Below, one piece after another: positions 1 through 10,734 of a DNA stretch of 64,000 bases. The stretch spans positions 124,001 through 188,000 of the forward strand of contig CAOLHI010000148.1 of NCBI GenBank assembly GCA_948474755.1, written 5' to 3'. The notes under the pieces were generated by a model. It did not search any database and was not told where the DNA came from. It worked only from the letters and a program-made list of their open reading frames with translations. The position numbers and the translations under genes were made by a program. The DNA is from Ctenosaura bakeri (lineage: Eukaryota; Chordata; Lepidosauria; Squamata; Iguanidae). The first letter of the stretch is position 1, and each line of letters starts with the position of its first letter.

Positions 1-1480
1 AAACCAAAGGATATATTCCCATTTTCATTAGTAGTTTTGCAAACCGGCTTGGCTGGAATGCTGTTGACATGCTACATTAGCAGTTGCACTTTTCCCAGGT
101 TCATGGTGAGCGAAGAAGCTGGCATTGTGTTAGTGGTTTAGTGTCATTGATATATACAGACATTGTATTTCCTTCCTTTCTTTGCAATGACCAACTTCCC
201 AGACCTGCTTACCTACCATAGAGCCCCTACCCTGCAACCATTCCATGTCTGGAGGAGAGTCTGGATGGGGGAAAGACACAGAAGCTTCTGGCTATGTCCC
301 TGTAAATAGACATGAAATGATTACTTCGGGCATTGAAATCTCCAGAGAACAGTGGCCAACTTCAGTATAAGGTGTAATTGTTTCATGCCAGGTTGAAGGA
401 ACATAGCCAAACACTTCTGATATAGACTTTCTCGATCTCCCCCAGGCATGGAATAATCTGAGGGAGGGTACTGCAGCTGCAGCAGCAGAGTATGTCCAGG
501 GGGCAGGGTAAATGGCTCAATATATTATAGTTCTACATGCAGCACTACTATGCTGTGCTGAGACATACTGGATTGCAGATCTGCTGGCTCTGAGCTTATT
601 TTCTTTTGGTCACTATGCCTTCAGTCTTGTCCTTCTGGTGCCATTGCCTAAACTGGCATAGCTGTCTGGCAGGATGTCATCCCATTAATTGATTAATTAA
701 TAAGTATTTTCCATACTTGTATTTTAAATAGAATTGACTTCTCTTATAACATATGTATAGGGCTTTCTGTGGAGAGTTTACAAGTCCCACCAGAATGGTT
801 GCCATGGATGATTATGCTTGTAGCTGCCACTTGTGTTATCAATCTCCTATAAAGGACAAAACGAGTTCACATCAACTGCATAGGATGCATTTGTAGCTTT
901 CAAAGTCAATAAAAGCCTACTGCAAACAGAGAAGCTGTGCAGAAAAATAATCCCCTACCTCTTAATTGCTAATGTTGCCATTTGCCAGGTTGTTGGGCCT
1001 CATGCTATGCCGCCTACACCCTTATGGTTCCTTCTCAATTATATTTATTATTATCTTCATCAGGTTCTGAAAATGTCTCCTTAAAGATTCACATGATAGC
1101 AAATGCTAAACAAGGGTCTTTTTCCCCCCTCTGCCTTTTATTGAATAAAATAAAGAGGAAAGATAAACCTTTCTCAGCACAGCACCCCTTCTTCTACTTT
1201 CCGCCTTAAAATTCACCTCAAGCATATTCAGACTTCCTCTCTTCCTCCAAACCCCATAGATATAAAAAGAGCAAAGCATATTATGCTGTTTTTGTGTCCA
1301 AATCTTAAATGCCAAATACTTAATTTCTTGCATATGGCACATAACATATATCTACAAGCCACTACCCAGTGCAGTTAAGCAAGCATAAATCCCACTGAAA
1401 TCATCTGGTCAAATTTGGGCTAGATTATGGTAGCGATTTGCAGAATTACTGTACTGTCTCAAGGGAATTGCATAGGATTT
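1..1480. other. Unassigned AT-rich sequence
   Basis: No coding region, RNA gene or repeat recognised. Short open frames at 982-1209 (+) and 1106-1342 (-) overlap each other on opposite strands, show no domain, and look like chance. Confidence 0.4.
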
Positions 1481-1489
1481 CAATTTGCT

Positions 1490-1975
1490 TCCAGTCTGAA
1501 TTCAACGTGCTGGCACAGATGTTCAGACCCCTCAATGGCTTAGGAACTCAACACTTGAGGAGTGCCTCTTTACATACATTTCTTCCTAAGGCTTGAGATC
1601 TGCTGGAAGACACCTCCCCTTTCTTGCCCCAGTGTGGACAATATGCCTGGCAGGGCATTCTCAGCTGTGACACCCTACTTCTGAAATGCCCACCAAGGCC
1701 TGAAAGGTGCCAACACTGGTGTCTTTTCAGTTCCAGGTAAAACATGGCTTTTAATTAAAGCTTTTAGGGCATAATTTACTTTTAAGACTGTCTATGTTTT
1801 TAAAAAATAAATTAGTATTTTTAAGCTGTTAACTTGTTGACCACTTTGGTATATTTTTTTAACCTTGTTTAAAGCATTCATCTATTTTAATATGGGATTC
1901 TTTATATTTTATCTGTTTGCTGCTGTGAGATCCCATGATAAAAAACTAGGATAAAAATATTTTAATAAATAAATA
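1490..1975 (+). mobile_element. L2-like LINE 3' end (fragment)
   Basis: The stretch at about 1640-1750 resembles the decayed C-terminal end of the L2-clade LINE reading frame, with the run GGCATTCTCAGCTGTGACAC where family members encode an A-F-S-x-x-x-P motif. It is followed by an AT-rich 3' region and the tail 'ttaataaataaataaaaat' near 1958-1977. Many stops and indels are present, so it is an old dead copy. Assignment rests on similarity to the clearer plus-strand copy at 62940-63395. A different CR1-group LINE is the main alternative. Confidence 0.45.
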
Positions 1976-2139
1976 AAAATATTTCCACAAGGTTACACAG
2001 CACAGCATTTAGTGAAGAGAATATAAGGATCTTAGTTGGAAGTCTTCCAGAGCACATCTTCATCTTTCTTGGTAACAAAATGAACATGAATAGTTGTCAC
2101 TGTGCATGTAGTGGACAAGATAGAATTTAACATTATTTG

Positions 2140-3700
2140 TTTATTTACTTAAATATTTATACTCTTGACTTTATCGTGGGAATCTAAAAAGAGCATGCAA
2201 GTAAAATCAGTTTAAGCCATCTAAGCAATTTACAATTTAGAATAAAAAAAGTAATTTAAACAGACTACAAAGTATTAAGCAATTTAATAAGACAAAACAG
2301 GTTAACAAGGTTAAACAGTTTAAAACAATGCACAGATATGTTCTTGGAATAAATCGCTTAGAATCTAAAGGCATTAATTTTTTTCCCTCAGGGAAAGGGC
2401 ATTCCACAACCAAGGTGGCTTATTTGCAAAGGCTCACTCTCACATCCTCCCACAGCATACTGCTCCTGCTAGTGGGACACAAAGAAGGGCCTTCCAGCAT
2501 ACCTCAGTAGTTGGGCAGAAGAATATAGGGAAAGATGCATCTTCAAGTATTGAGATTCTGTGCCATTTAGGGCTCTGAATGTAATCACAAGCATCCTGAA
2601 TTCAAACTGGAAATATATGCTATATTATATATAATATATAAAGAAATTTATGCAATTTCTTTAAGATCAATGTCTATGGGGTATCCAAGCAGCTCTGTAG
2701 CCACTGTGTTTTGCAACAGCTGTGGATTTAAAAGGCAGCCTTACATCCAGCATATTACAGTGATTTAATCAGGGGGCCTACCAGTGCATGAACTGGTTAT
2801 CTTTCTCCAGGAAAAGCTGTAGCTGGTGGACCAGTCAAAGCTGACCACAAGCAACAGATTCCACCTGGCCACTGGTGACAAAGACAACTCCAGGAGTACT
2901 CCCAGGCTATGCAGCTACTCCCTCAATCCTGGAAAGACCATTTATTCAATTCCCAGACACAGGCACTGATGTGGAATTGCTTCTCCCAGCCACACCAGGA
3001 AAGATTAGCAGGCCATTCTGGTGAATCAAGGATCCAACTTTATTTAGAGAAAGAAATACATTTCTGCTCCCCATCCTGACAGACCAGTATCCAAAAAGAA
3101 TCGGAGACCTGAACCAGGAAGTCTTACATCCTAATATAGGCCCTTTCCACACCTTACCTTCTTCCAGTGCTGGGGTGCGGGGATCACGCGAGCAGCCTCT
3201 GGTGAGAGGCTGTCACGTCCAGGGTCCTTCAGCTCTGCACGAGCTGTCTGCTTGTGTGAGAGCCCTGCCTCTTCCTTCTGCAGCACAGCCTGGGAGTTTC
3301 CCAGGCTGCACTGGGGCAGGAAACGTGACCGGCATGGCTCCAGAGGCTCCGCACGCCAGGTAAGTGCATGTGGGGCCCAGGAGCAATGCACAATCGTGCA
3401 CCATTTTTGGCTTCTAGCCGAAAATGAAAAGGTGTGCGATTGGTGCCTGCCGGCCCCTGGAGTGTCGCACAATTGTGAGTGCATCATGCAGATCGCTCCT
3501 CACAATCGCATGATGCTCCATGGCCTCTTTCACATGGAAAATGCTGTGTGAAAAGGGCCATAGTTTTCCAAGGTTACCAAGCCACTATTGCAAAGTGTGT
3601 GTGCTGAGGCACCATCACTTGTATAGCCCCTGCTAACTCTGACAACAAGAAGTAGAGCTGAATGTCATCAATATGCACACCTTCTTTCAAGAAGAAAAGT
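2140..3700 (-). mobile_element. L2-like LINE fragment, split by a MITE
   Basis: The left edge (2140-2165) is a TTTA-rich tail followed by 'aaatatttatactcttgac', the reverse of the L2-like 3' tail, so the element is on the minus strand. Phrases from 2440 to 2960 and again at 3640-3680 (TAGAGCTGAATGTCATCAAT) read to me as parts of one widespread lizard LINE unit. The GC-rich MITE at 3139-3559 interrupts it and is therefore younger. No frame remains open. Clade is inferred from the tail and memory; the interruption is seen directly. Confidence 0.42.
3139..3559. mobile_element. GC-rich Harbinger-like MITE, 421 bp
   Basis: Terminal inverted repeats start GGCCCTTTCCACAC on the left and end GTGTGAAAAGGGCC on the right, flanked by the 3-bp duplication ATA (3136-3138 and 3560-3562). 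The interior is GC-rich, with CpGs, in AT-rich surroundings. It is closely similar over its whole length, in inverse orientation, to 50908-51328. There is no transposase, so it is non-autonomous. Terminal GGCC and a 3-bp duplication suggest PIF/Harbinger, although that superfamily usually duplicates TAA or TTA. Open frames inside are by-products of GC richness. Confidence 0.8.
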
Positions 3701-3704
3701 GCTG

Positions 3705-5225
3705 AAGAATTATATTCTTAGCTGGAATACACAGTGGTGTGCCTCGTCTCCACACCTGTACGTTGTGTTACTTGGCATCATGACAACATTTCCTTCTTGT
3801 TCCTCTCCTTTAGTGTAGCAAATAACAGCCCTGTTCTGCAGCCAGCTAGTCAGGCTACACAATCACATGGGTAAAACATCTTGGTTTTCTGTTTTGTATA
3901 CCTTAATGCTCTCCAGCATTTAAATATCCTTTTTTTAAAAAAGGAAATGCCTCCTATAGAAGGAAACCAAAACACTATAATTTTTCCAACAGTTTTCTTT
4001 GTTGAGGAGACCTGTATTTCTGTAAATTGATTGCTATGAGACTTTTTAAATTAAGGTGAAGTCAGCCTTTTTCCTCTTTTTCGTAGAAATCTCTGTGAAA
4101 CTTTTATTTCCAAAGTGATATTTTTCCAGTTGTGATGACTAGAAATGCCAAGTATGGGGTGGGGGGGACCCTATCAGTTCAAAGTTAACGTCTCTCGTTT
4201 ATGGTCATCTTTGGCCCTACATTTCTGGTGATACAGCTAAGAATAAGATCAATGGTTCCCATTTTTAGGACATATGCTAATCCATATGGATTCTTTGCTT
4301 TTAAGAATGTTAATAGCAAGGTAGCATCCTAGTGGTTTATTTTTAACTTATTCCCATAAATTAATCACACGGTTATCATTAACATTGTACTTTGTTTTTA
4401 AAAAGTGACAGCATAATTGGGCACATGATCAGAATTCAAGAATAAGAGCACTTGATATGCTGGTATTGTACAAGCCGTCTGAAAGGCCCTATGAGTGAAA
4501 ATTTGGCAATACCTATTTGATAATTCTTTATCTTAAACACCAGCTCAGAAACAACTGTTCAGTTGAGCAACAACTGAACAATTCATCTCCAGAAATATAT
4601 AGTTATAAAACCCTCACAGTGTACACATACATCAGATATCTTATTAAAATCACTAGAACTCTGGCATTTTCCTTCTTATTTCAGATGGGTGGATCACAAC
4701 AACAAAAGTGGAAAGTTTGTGGTGACCTGTTAGGAGAAGTAGGGAATTCTTATAGTGCTGCACTTCAGTTTTGTTTTAGTTTGTTTGCTTGCTTGTGCAT
4801 ATACTATCCTTCATGACTAGAGTATCTGTCAAGGCATTTGGCAATTAAAAAAAAAAAGTTTTACATTTCAATTCACAAAATGATGTCTATATTAGATCAT
4901 AAATAACATAGGCTGGCACTCTGTATTGCACTTATGAATTTGTATCCGGGAGGTACAGATCTGTAACTGCTCTGTGTTCCGTAAAACTACCTAAATGTTC
5001 CCCAAGTCCACCTTAGCCAGCAGCATTAGGCAAGGTTCATGTTCTGAGCCCTTTCTCATCAGTAAATGAGGCTGCGATGATCAGAAGCAGGACCCCTATC
5101 ACATTCCCTCATGTCAGCCTTGCTTGCTGGTGAAAGGGAGCCTCCTTGTACCTCAGTCAGCAGTTGAACAGGCCTCTGTCACCCTATGTGACTGCTGGCT
5201 ATTAAAATTGGCTTGGGGGTGGCAA
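3705..5225. other. Unassigned AT-rich sequence
   Basis: Nothing recognised. A 99-residue open frame at 4517-4816 (+) has no domain I know and is not supported as a gene. Confidence 0.4.
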
Positions 5226-5346
5226 ACCAAGGGCCTTTCTGCCCTAAACTGTTATGGTGCTATTATCACACTTTCAATATCCTGTGGAATCCTGGGGTTT
5301 GCAGTTTAGGGAGGGGCATTTAGAATTCTCAGCCAGAGAGCTCTTT

Positions 5347-5998
5347 TGTCAAGGTCAGAGACCTGGGTGGCAAGCCAGCCCAGAGAAGAGAGTGGGAGAG
5401 CCAGCAAAGTCCAGCCAGGAGGAAACAAGCAAGCACTTTTACTCAAGGAAGTTCATTTACCAGAGCACCAAGCAAAGCCATAGTCAGAGTTCCAAAGCCA
5501 AGGGTCAAGAGTCCAGAGATCAATTCAAGGTATCAGGAACCAGGTGCTGGAAGCAAAGTACAGGCAAGAGGACAGCTTGTAAGAAGTTTGCCACAAGCAA
5601 AGGGGAACTTCCAGGTAGGCAGTTATATAGCCCCTGGCACAGGTGTGTCCGGTCACCACTTCTTAAACTTAGCCAAGGAAGCCTCCCTTTGCACAGCCCT
5701 CTTGAGTCTCTGCCTTGATTGGGGGCTTATTGAACCAGGCTCCAGAGCCTCTTCAGAATTGGATCCCTGTTGCTCCAAAGGAGCAGGCACAGAATCGGAT
5801 CCCTGTTGCTCTAAAGGAGAAGGCAGAGGAACATCCACGCCTGCTTGGTCCATGGCAGCAGGGGGAGCTCTTGAGCTGCAGGACTCATCTCCAGCCAGAG
5901 CAACAGGGACTAACAGCTGATGGCGGTGGTGGTCATCTCCACCCTGAGCAACAGGGACCACCTCAGCAGCAGCTCTGACAGGGGCTTCAGTTATCACA
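5347..5998 (-). mobile_element. Solo LTR, 652 bp, with 5-bp target duplication
   Basis: On the plus strand it starts TGTCAAGG and ends TTATCACA, the TG...CA ends of an LTR, and is flanked by TCTTT at 5342-5346 and 5999-6003. The orientation is minus, because the TATA-like TATATAACT (reverse at 5632-5640) lies downstream of the coding-like U3. It is the same family as 33924-34497. No internal retroviral or Gypsy genes adjoin it, so it is a solo LTR left by recombination. The 5-bp duplication fits Ty3/Gypsy-like or ERV-like elements. A small internal duplication (GGATCCCTGTTGCTC repeated near 5761 and 5799) makes it longer than the 34 kb copy. Confidence 0.85.
5653..5997 (-). CDS. Open frame in LTR U3 (possible end of a retroelement polyprotein)
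   Basis: A 114-codon frame is open from the first bases of the LTR to a stop just before the TATA-like box. It is rich in Pro, Ala, Ser and Gln in the middle and ends with a basic segment (RQRLKRAVQREASL). The 34 kb copy keeps the same frame, and the length differences between copies are multiples of three. This is what would be expected if the polyprotein of the full element ended inside its 3' LTR, as happens in some LTR retrotransposons; that role is inference. The copy is a solo LTR, so any product would lack its N-terminal part. No catalytic motif is visible. Confidence 0.35.
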   Translation of the reverse strand: MITEAPVRAAAEVVPVAQGGDDHHRHQLLVPVALAGDESCSSRAPPAAMDQAGVDVPLPSPLEQQGSDSVPAPLEQQGSNSEEALEPGSISPQSRQRLKRAVQREASLAKFKKW

Positions 5999-6091
5999 TC
6001 TTTGGCCTCAGTAAACTACAAACTCCAGAATTCTACAGGATGTTGAAAGTGGAGTAATAGCACTGTAACATATAGTGCAGAAAGGCTCCAA

Positions 6092-7915
6092 GAGACATTA
6101 CTTTGTTACATATACACAAGTAGCTGATGTAGGATATTGGTGACAGTTTCCCAAGGAAAAGCAAGAGAAGGTAGAAAATATGAACCAACATACTTATTGA
6201 ATTCAAAGGAGCCTATAAAAGCCAAATCTGAGTTAAAACAGCCAAATAAGGAGCCAAGCCCAGATCTTGTGATAGACAACTCCACTAGGACAAAGCCAGT
6301 ATTGAAAAGCTGGACATTCTGCTGTAATGTCCACTGAAGTCTTTGAGGTATTAAAAAATATGTTGGTTTTCGAGCAGATCTGATATCCTTCCAAACAAAC
6401 AGAGCTGTTAACTGTCTGACACCTAGTTAGCTCTGTCTCTTATTTGTGAGGAAGAAATTTTCTCTTCATTAATAAATAAAAAGGGCAAAAATTGAACTCT
6501 GCAAGGCTTGTCAATTGCCATAGGTACATTTTATTTTGTATTGGTTTTTTGCCACATAGCACTTTCATTATGGCACTCCAATAAATAGCTGCAGAGTGAT
6601 CCAGAAATGTAATTTGTATTCCCTCTTCCATTAATATATATGGGAAAGAAAAGAATAGCTAGACTGGATGGAACTTTTTGTATCTGAACCCAGATCGTCT
6701 CTGGAGAACCAACTCCATTAATGTCTAGGGGTGGGATAAACCTTGAGGCGCTATCTCCTTCTCTGTGAGCAGGCATCCTTTATAAGCCAAAAGGAGCATC
6801 TATCATCTATATTTGGTGAATGCGCCAGCAAAGAGGAATTTTTTTCCCCTGAGGAGTTGCAGAGAATATTTTACCTTACCTATCCTTTCAAAGTACCATT
6901 TTAAATCTCCAATACATTGTATTGGACCGATTAGGCCTAGTTGTATAATTTCAAGCCAATGGAAGGTATTTCTCTTAAGGAAGTTTTTGAAGTTAGGAAT
7001 TCTGTCATTTATTTGCTGTGTCTTTATTTCACCATTCTGGCATGTATTACCTTTCAAAGTGACTCATATATATATATATTTCAGAAGAGAGGGAAAAGAG
7101 ATGGCATCTGGGTTACAAACTAAAAAAGGAAAAGAAGAGGAGAAGACTCCAGCTGCTTATATTTATTTCAACTCTAATCTGTATGTTTTCTTCAGGGCAG
7201 TTGATGCAGGCAGGATTCCTATAGCTTCCTTACCTTTGTGTGTATGAATGTGGTACCAAAGAGGCAACAAAAACAGGAGGTTTATTAGTAGGTTTCTTGT
7301 GAGGGGCCAATATGCATAAGCCACATGCATTATGGTGTGATAGAAGTTGCACCCCACCTCCCCACCACCACTTTGTTGTCATCAATTGTTCTCCTGGCTA
7401 CTTTCTCTACATCATTTGACTGAGTCCCTCCTGAGAAAATATGACATCATGGGCGGCATCTGGGATTAGTTAGAAAGTACACCAAAACAATTAATTTCAC
7501 TACTCTTGATCTTGTAGCTACATCTCAGCATTCTTTCACCGCAGGGAATGTGGGGGATCAGCCGTTACACTGCTAAAACAGCAAGAGCAGGGAGGCAGGG
7601 GGTCCTCAGTGTGAATGAAAGATAGAATACTTTCTTCTGGGAAGCAGCAAGGAAGCTAAAATTACTTGTTTGCTGAAGGGGGGGTGGCATGTCCTTTTCA
7701 ATGACAGGTACCAGGACATAACCCTTCCGCAAGAAGAATCACCATTAACAAAAGAGGAGATAACATTTGAAAGGAGACCCCATCTTCAACCTCTGTCATT
7801 AATATATTGCAAATCTACGCAAACCAAGTGTTTTAACATGATCATGTGAACAGTGTATGGCTGTATGCACACAACAGAAAGCTGTATGTACATCAGAATG
7901 TGCAAATATTAGGGA
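6092..7915. other. Unassigned sequence
   Basis: No repeat family or gene recognised. A short (TA)n run lies near 7065-7079. Open frames at 6137-6337 (+) and 6813-7247 (+) have no recognisable domain; the latter overlaps minus-strand frames of similar length and looks like chance. Confidence 0.35.
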
Positions 7916-7929
7916 GTGCTATGACCAGT

Positions 7930-8160
7930 TAGTTGGTGATGCCCCACTTAGTCCACTTAGTTAACTTGCAAGCAGTTCTAGAAGCAATCGCAGCTGGTGA
8001 TTTTAGTGTGGCAGTGAATTCACCTCAGGTTTTAGTCTAAAATCTGAAGGAACTATACAAGGAACTGAACTTATTTTGTGGATAGAATTTAATATTTTGG
8101 AGATCTTTAAAGTTTGAACTAAAACCTACAGTGGAATCACTGTCTCCCTGACATGTGCCC
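7930..8160 (-). repeat. Unclassified protein-like repeat, copy A
   Basis: This segment aligns with 42400-42640 in the same orientation: both contain CAGCTGGTG, then a GTGAATTCACCTCAGGTTTT-like block, then a TTTAAAGTT block, in the same order and spacing. Translated on the minus strand, the two give similar peptides (shared features include a SSF/NSF block and TKT-x-G-x-FT), but this copy has at least two stops. It is a dead copy of an element, or less likely a gene fragment, that I cannot name. It was matched only to its relative in this window. Confidence 0.5.
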
Positions 8161-8164
8161 ACTA

Positions 8165-10300
8165 GCCCCCAATCATATGAAAAAGTTCATGAAGACTAGA
8201 GTTTCTGTTAACTGTGACAGTTAGTCTCAGATTGAGACTTATTCATGAGGTTGAGTTTTCATGTGTACTGATTGCCTATAGCCATATAATGGGAAGGAAG
8301 GAAGGAAGGATGTTTTCCATTGTGAAATGATTGTAGCATTAAAAACTTGAGATAAATACAAACAGGTTGTGTCTGTAGTTCAGGCATGCAAGCATCTTCC
8401 TGATCACACTGAAATCTCCTGCCCAGACAAGGAACTGTATGCCTAAGCCTACAGATAAGATGCTTACTTGCATGTCAAGCCAGAAGAATCTACCCTATGA
8501 CTGCATAACCACGACTGTGGAGACTAATGCCAAATAATTGCTCTCTTAGGGCAAATGGACATAAACTAGGATTATTTAGAGCTCATTTTCTCTCAGCAAT
8601 CATACATTTGCACAATCTCTGGAAATTTTCTGATAAGCAATTCATCTATTTCTTTCTTAATTTCTTCTAAGCTTTTACTGATAACACAGGAGAATATCCA
8701 CACATGGTCTAAAAAAATAGCACTTGGGGCATATGGTGAAGCAGTCATATAACTGTTTCACTAAGAATGAAAACAGCTCACACATCTTCAACCTCCATTT
8801 TTCGGTCTGTTTTCAGAGTCATGAGAATTGACCTTCAATATCCAGCACAACCAATGTGTTAAGAGATGTGCTCTTGTTTGAGAGAGAGAGAGAGAGAAAG
8901 AGACCATTGACAGGCTCTGAAAGATGTAAGTTTGTTGTTTCATCTGCTGTGAAAATGGATTTTCAGCTACAGTAAGTATGATGTTATACAAAATGATAAA
9001 TTGCATACATTTTATAGCAGAAAAAAAATCAAGGGCATCTGTCTTTGATATTTATCACTTCTACAGCAGGGAGCAGACTTTTTTGGTTAGGAATCAGCAC
9101 CCACTAACAAAAATTTACATCAGTATGAAGTAGAATAACAGAATAATTTTTCTTAAGTATGTATAAAGAAATAACAACAGTGTTGAAGTGGGATACACAT
9201 CACAATTTATCACATTTTTAAAAAATCTTTGTTGTACAACATGTGCTTCTCTATTAAGATCACCACTCGGGAAGAAGTGAAAAATACTTGGCAACCTACT
9301 CACAAAGAACATCTGAAAGCATACCCTTAATGGTAAGACATTTTAAAATGACTGTTGTAGCTCTGCTCAATCTGCTTTATAATTTTAATGTCATGTATCT
9401 TTCCAACAAGTCTGTGATGTAAGCTATTCTGGAAACACTAATTTGCCCAATAAACTTCATAACACAGTGAGAATTTGCCTTCCATTTTTCCATGTTATGT
9501 GGAGAATGTGGCCCTCTTCATGCAGACAGTTTGACAATGACAATCAGAATTACCAGGGTTCATGGATGCTGAAAGTTATAAACCAACAATTTCTGCATGG
9601 CCTTGTGTTCCCTGCCCCGATTCTATTTAATCAAGCCCTGATAAGAACTGTGGGTCAGAATACTTTTGGTGTCATAAGTATAATTATGCCTATAATAGCT
9701 ATAACTTTTTGGTAGATGGAATACGAGGATGGATTCAGATCACATATATGTAACAGAAGTTCTGCAAAGATAATCATTTCATATGCAGTTGTGTATTCTT
9801 GGATGGTACATAAGTATTTGTCAATGCCTGTAATGTCCTGATTCATCGTGACTGGTGAAACAGCCACTCTGCATTACCAATTGCATGAAAGGAACAATAA
9901 TCACATACAGTGACACACAATGACACTCAGGAGATTGTATAATGTCATTATTTAGCAGAAGAACAGTGTAGCACAATCATCATGTAGCTATGTGAATGTA
10001 GATTTATACTTTGTAAACACATTGATCACAGAGTCAGGGATACTAAGTTTCTCAGGAGCCCAATGTCTCTCCAAAATCTGGTCTCAAAAGTTGGAGGCCC
10101 CTCAGTGTGGTAGGTGGCACTGGAGACTATCAAGAAACTCTACCATTCTACTGATGGTACCTTTTAGCCAATGGAAGGAGCTGTTCTATTGACAGGTGCA
10201 GGACAATGTGAGAGATGTGTTATGTGATTATTTGTGGTTTCCAAAATGTGGGCATCATTTGCACTTCTGTGAGAGGTTTGACATTTTGTTCTTCTATGGA
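8165..10300. other. Unassigned AT-rich sequence
   Basis: Contains short simple repeats, (GGAA)n near 8292-8310 and (GA)n near 8880-8897. The part from about 9400 to 10300 lies downstream (in minus-strand sense) of the Copia remnant and could be its decayed reverse transcriptase region, but I could not find a reverse transcriptase motif in any frame. Confidence 0.35.
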
Positions 10301-10310
10301 CCCTAGCATA

Positions 10311-10716
10311 GGCGCTTTCCACATAACAGGGCACAGCAAAATCCTTTTGCTGCAGCCCTGGTGGAAGGGAAAGCATGCCAGGAACACACCCCTCCGCACC
10401 TTGCCTGGTTGCTGTGGAGAGGAGCACTCTGGGCCTGCCTCTTCCCTTCTAAAGCGCAGCCAGGCATTTGCCATGGCTGCATTTGGGGAGGGAGGCATTG
10501 CCAGTATGCTTCCGCCCTTCTTCATGGCTGGAAAAGGTGGCAGCACAACGCGACAGTAAGTGTAAAACTTTTTTTTCATTTTACAAATACTGCACTCACG
10601 CAATGCACAGGGACAAGATGGCGGCAGGACAGCAACAACACTGTGTGGAAGCATGACCGGCGGAGCACCGTGATCATGTCCCCACGGTGGGACAGCCATG
10701 TGGTGCAGAAAGGGCC
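10311..10716. mobile_element. GC-rich Harbinger-like MITE, 406 bp
   Basis: Terminal repeats GGCGCTTTCCACA and TGCAGAAAGGGCC are flanked by ATA at 10308-10310 and 10717-10719. The interior is GC-rich and differs from the 3 kb copy, so it is a separate subfamily sharing the ends. It sits at the downstream edge of the decayed Copia element. No transposase is present; the frames inside are not genes. Confidence 0.78.
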
Positions 10717-10734
10717 ATAGTCTATTCTTCTTCT

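Larger units (their letters stand above)
5231..6088. mobile_element. Palindromic MITE split by a solo LTR
   Basis: The left arm (5231-5346) contains TGTTATGGTGCTATTATC and a 'cctggggtttgcag' block. The right arm (6004-6088) contains the reverse complement of the outer part, 'gttgaaagtggagtaatagc'. Removing 5347-6003 leaves about 200 bp, matching intact copies at 53284-53485 and 59249-59448. The flanks may carry a CAA duplication (5228-5230 and 6089-6091). The LTR is inserted within the sequence 'gctctttggcc' present at the centre of the 53 kb copy, so the MITE arrived first. Confidence 0.85.

Noticed and set aside
5254..5718. Open frame of 154 residues on the plus strand
   Set aside because: Runs from the palindromic MITE into the antisense strand of the solo LTR; not a biological unit.
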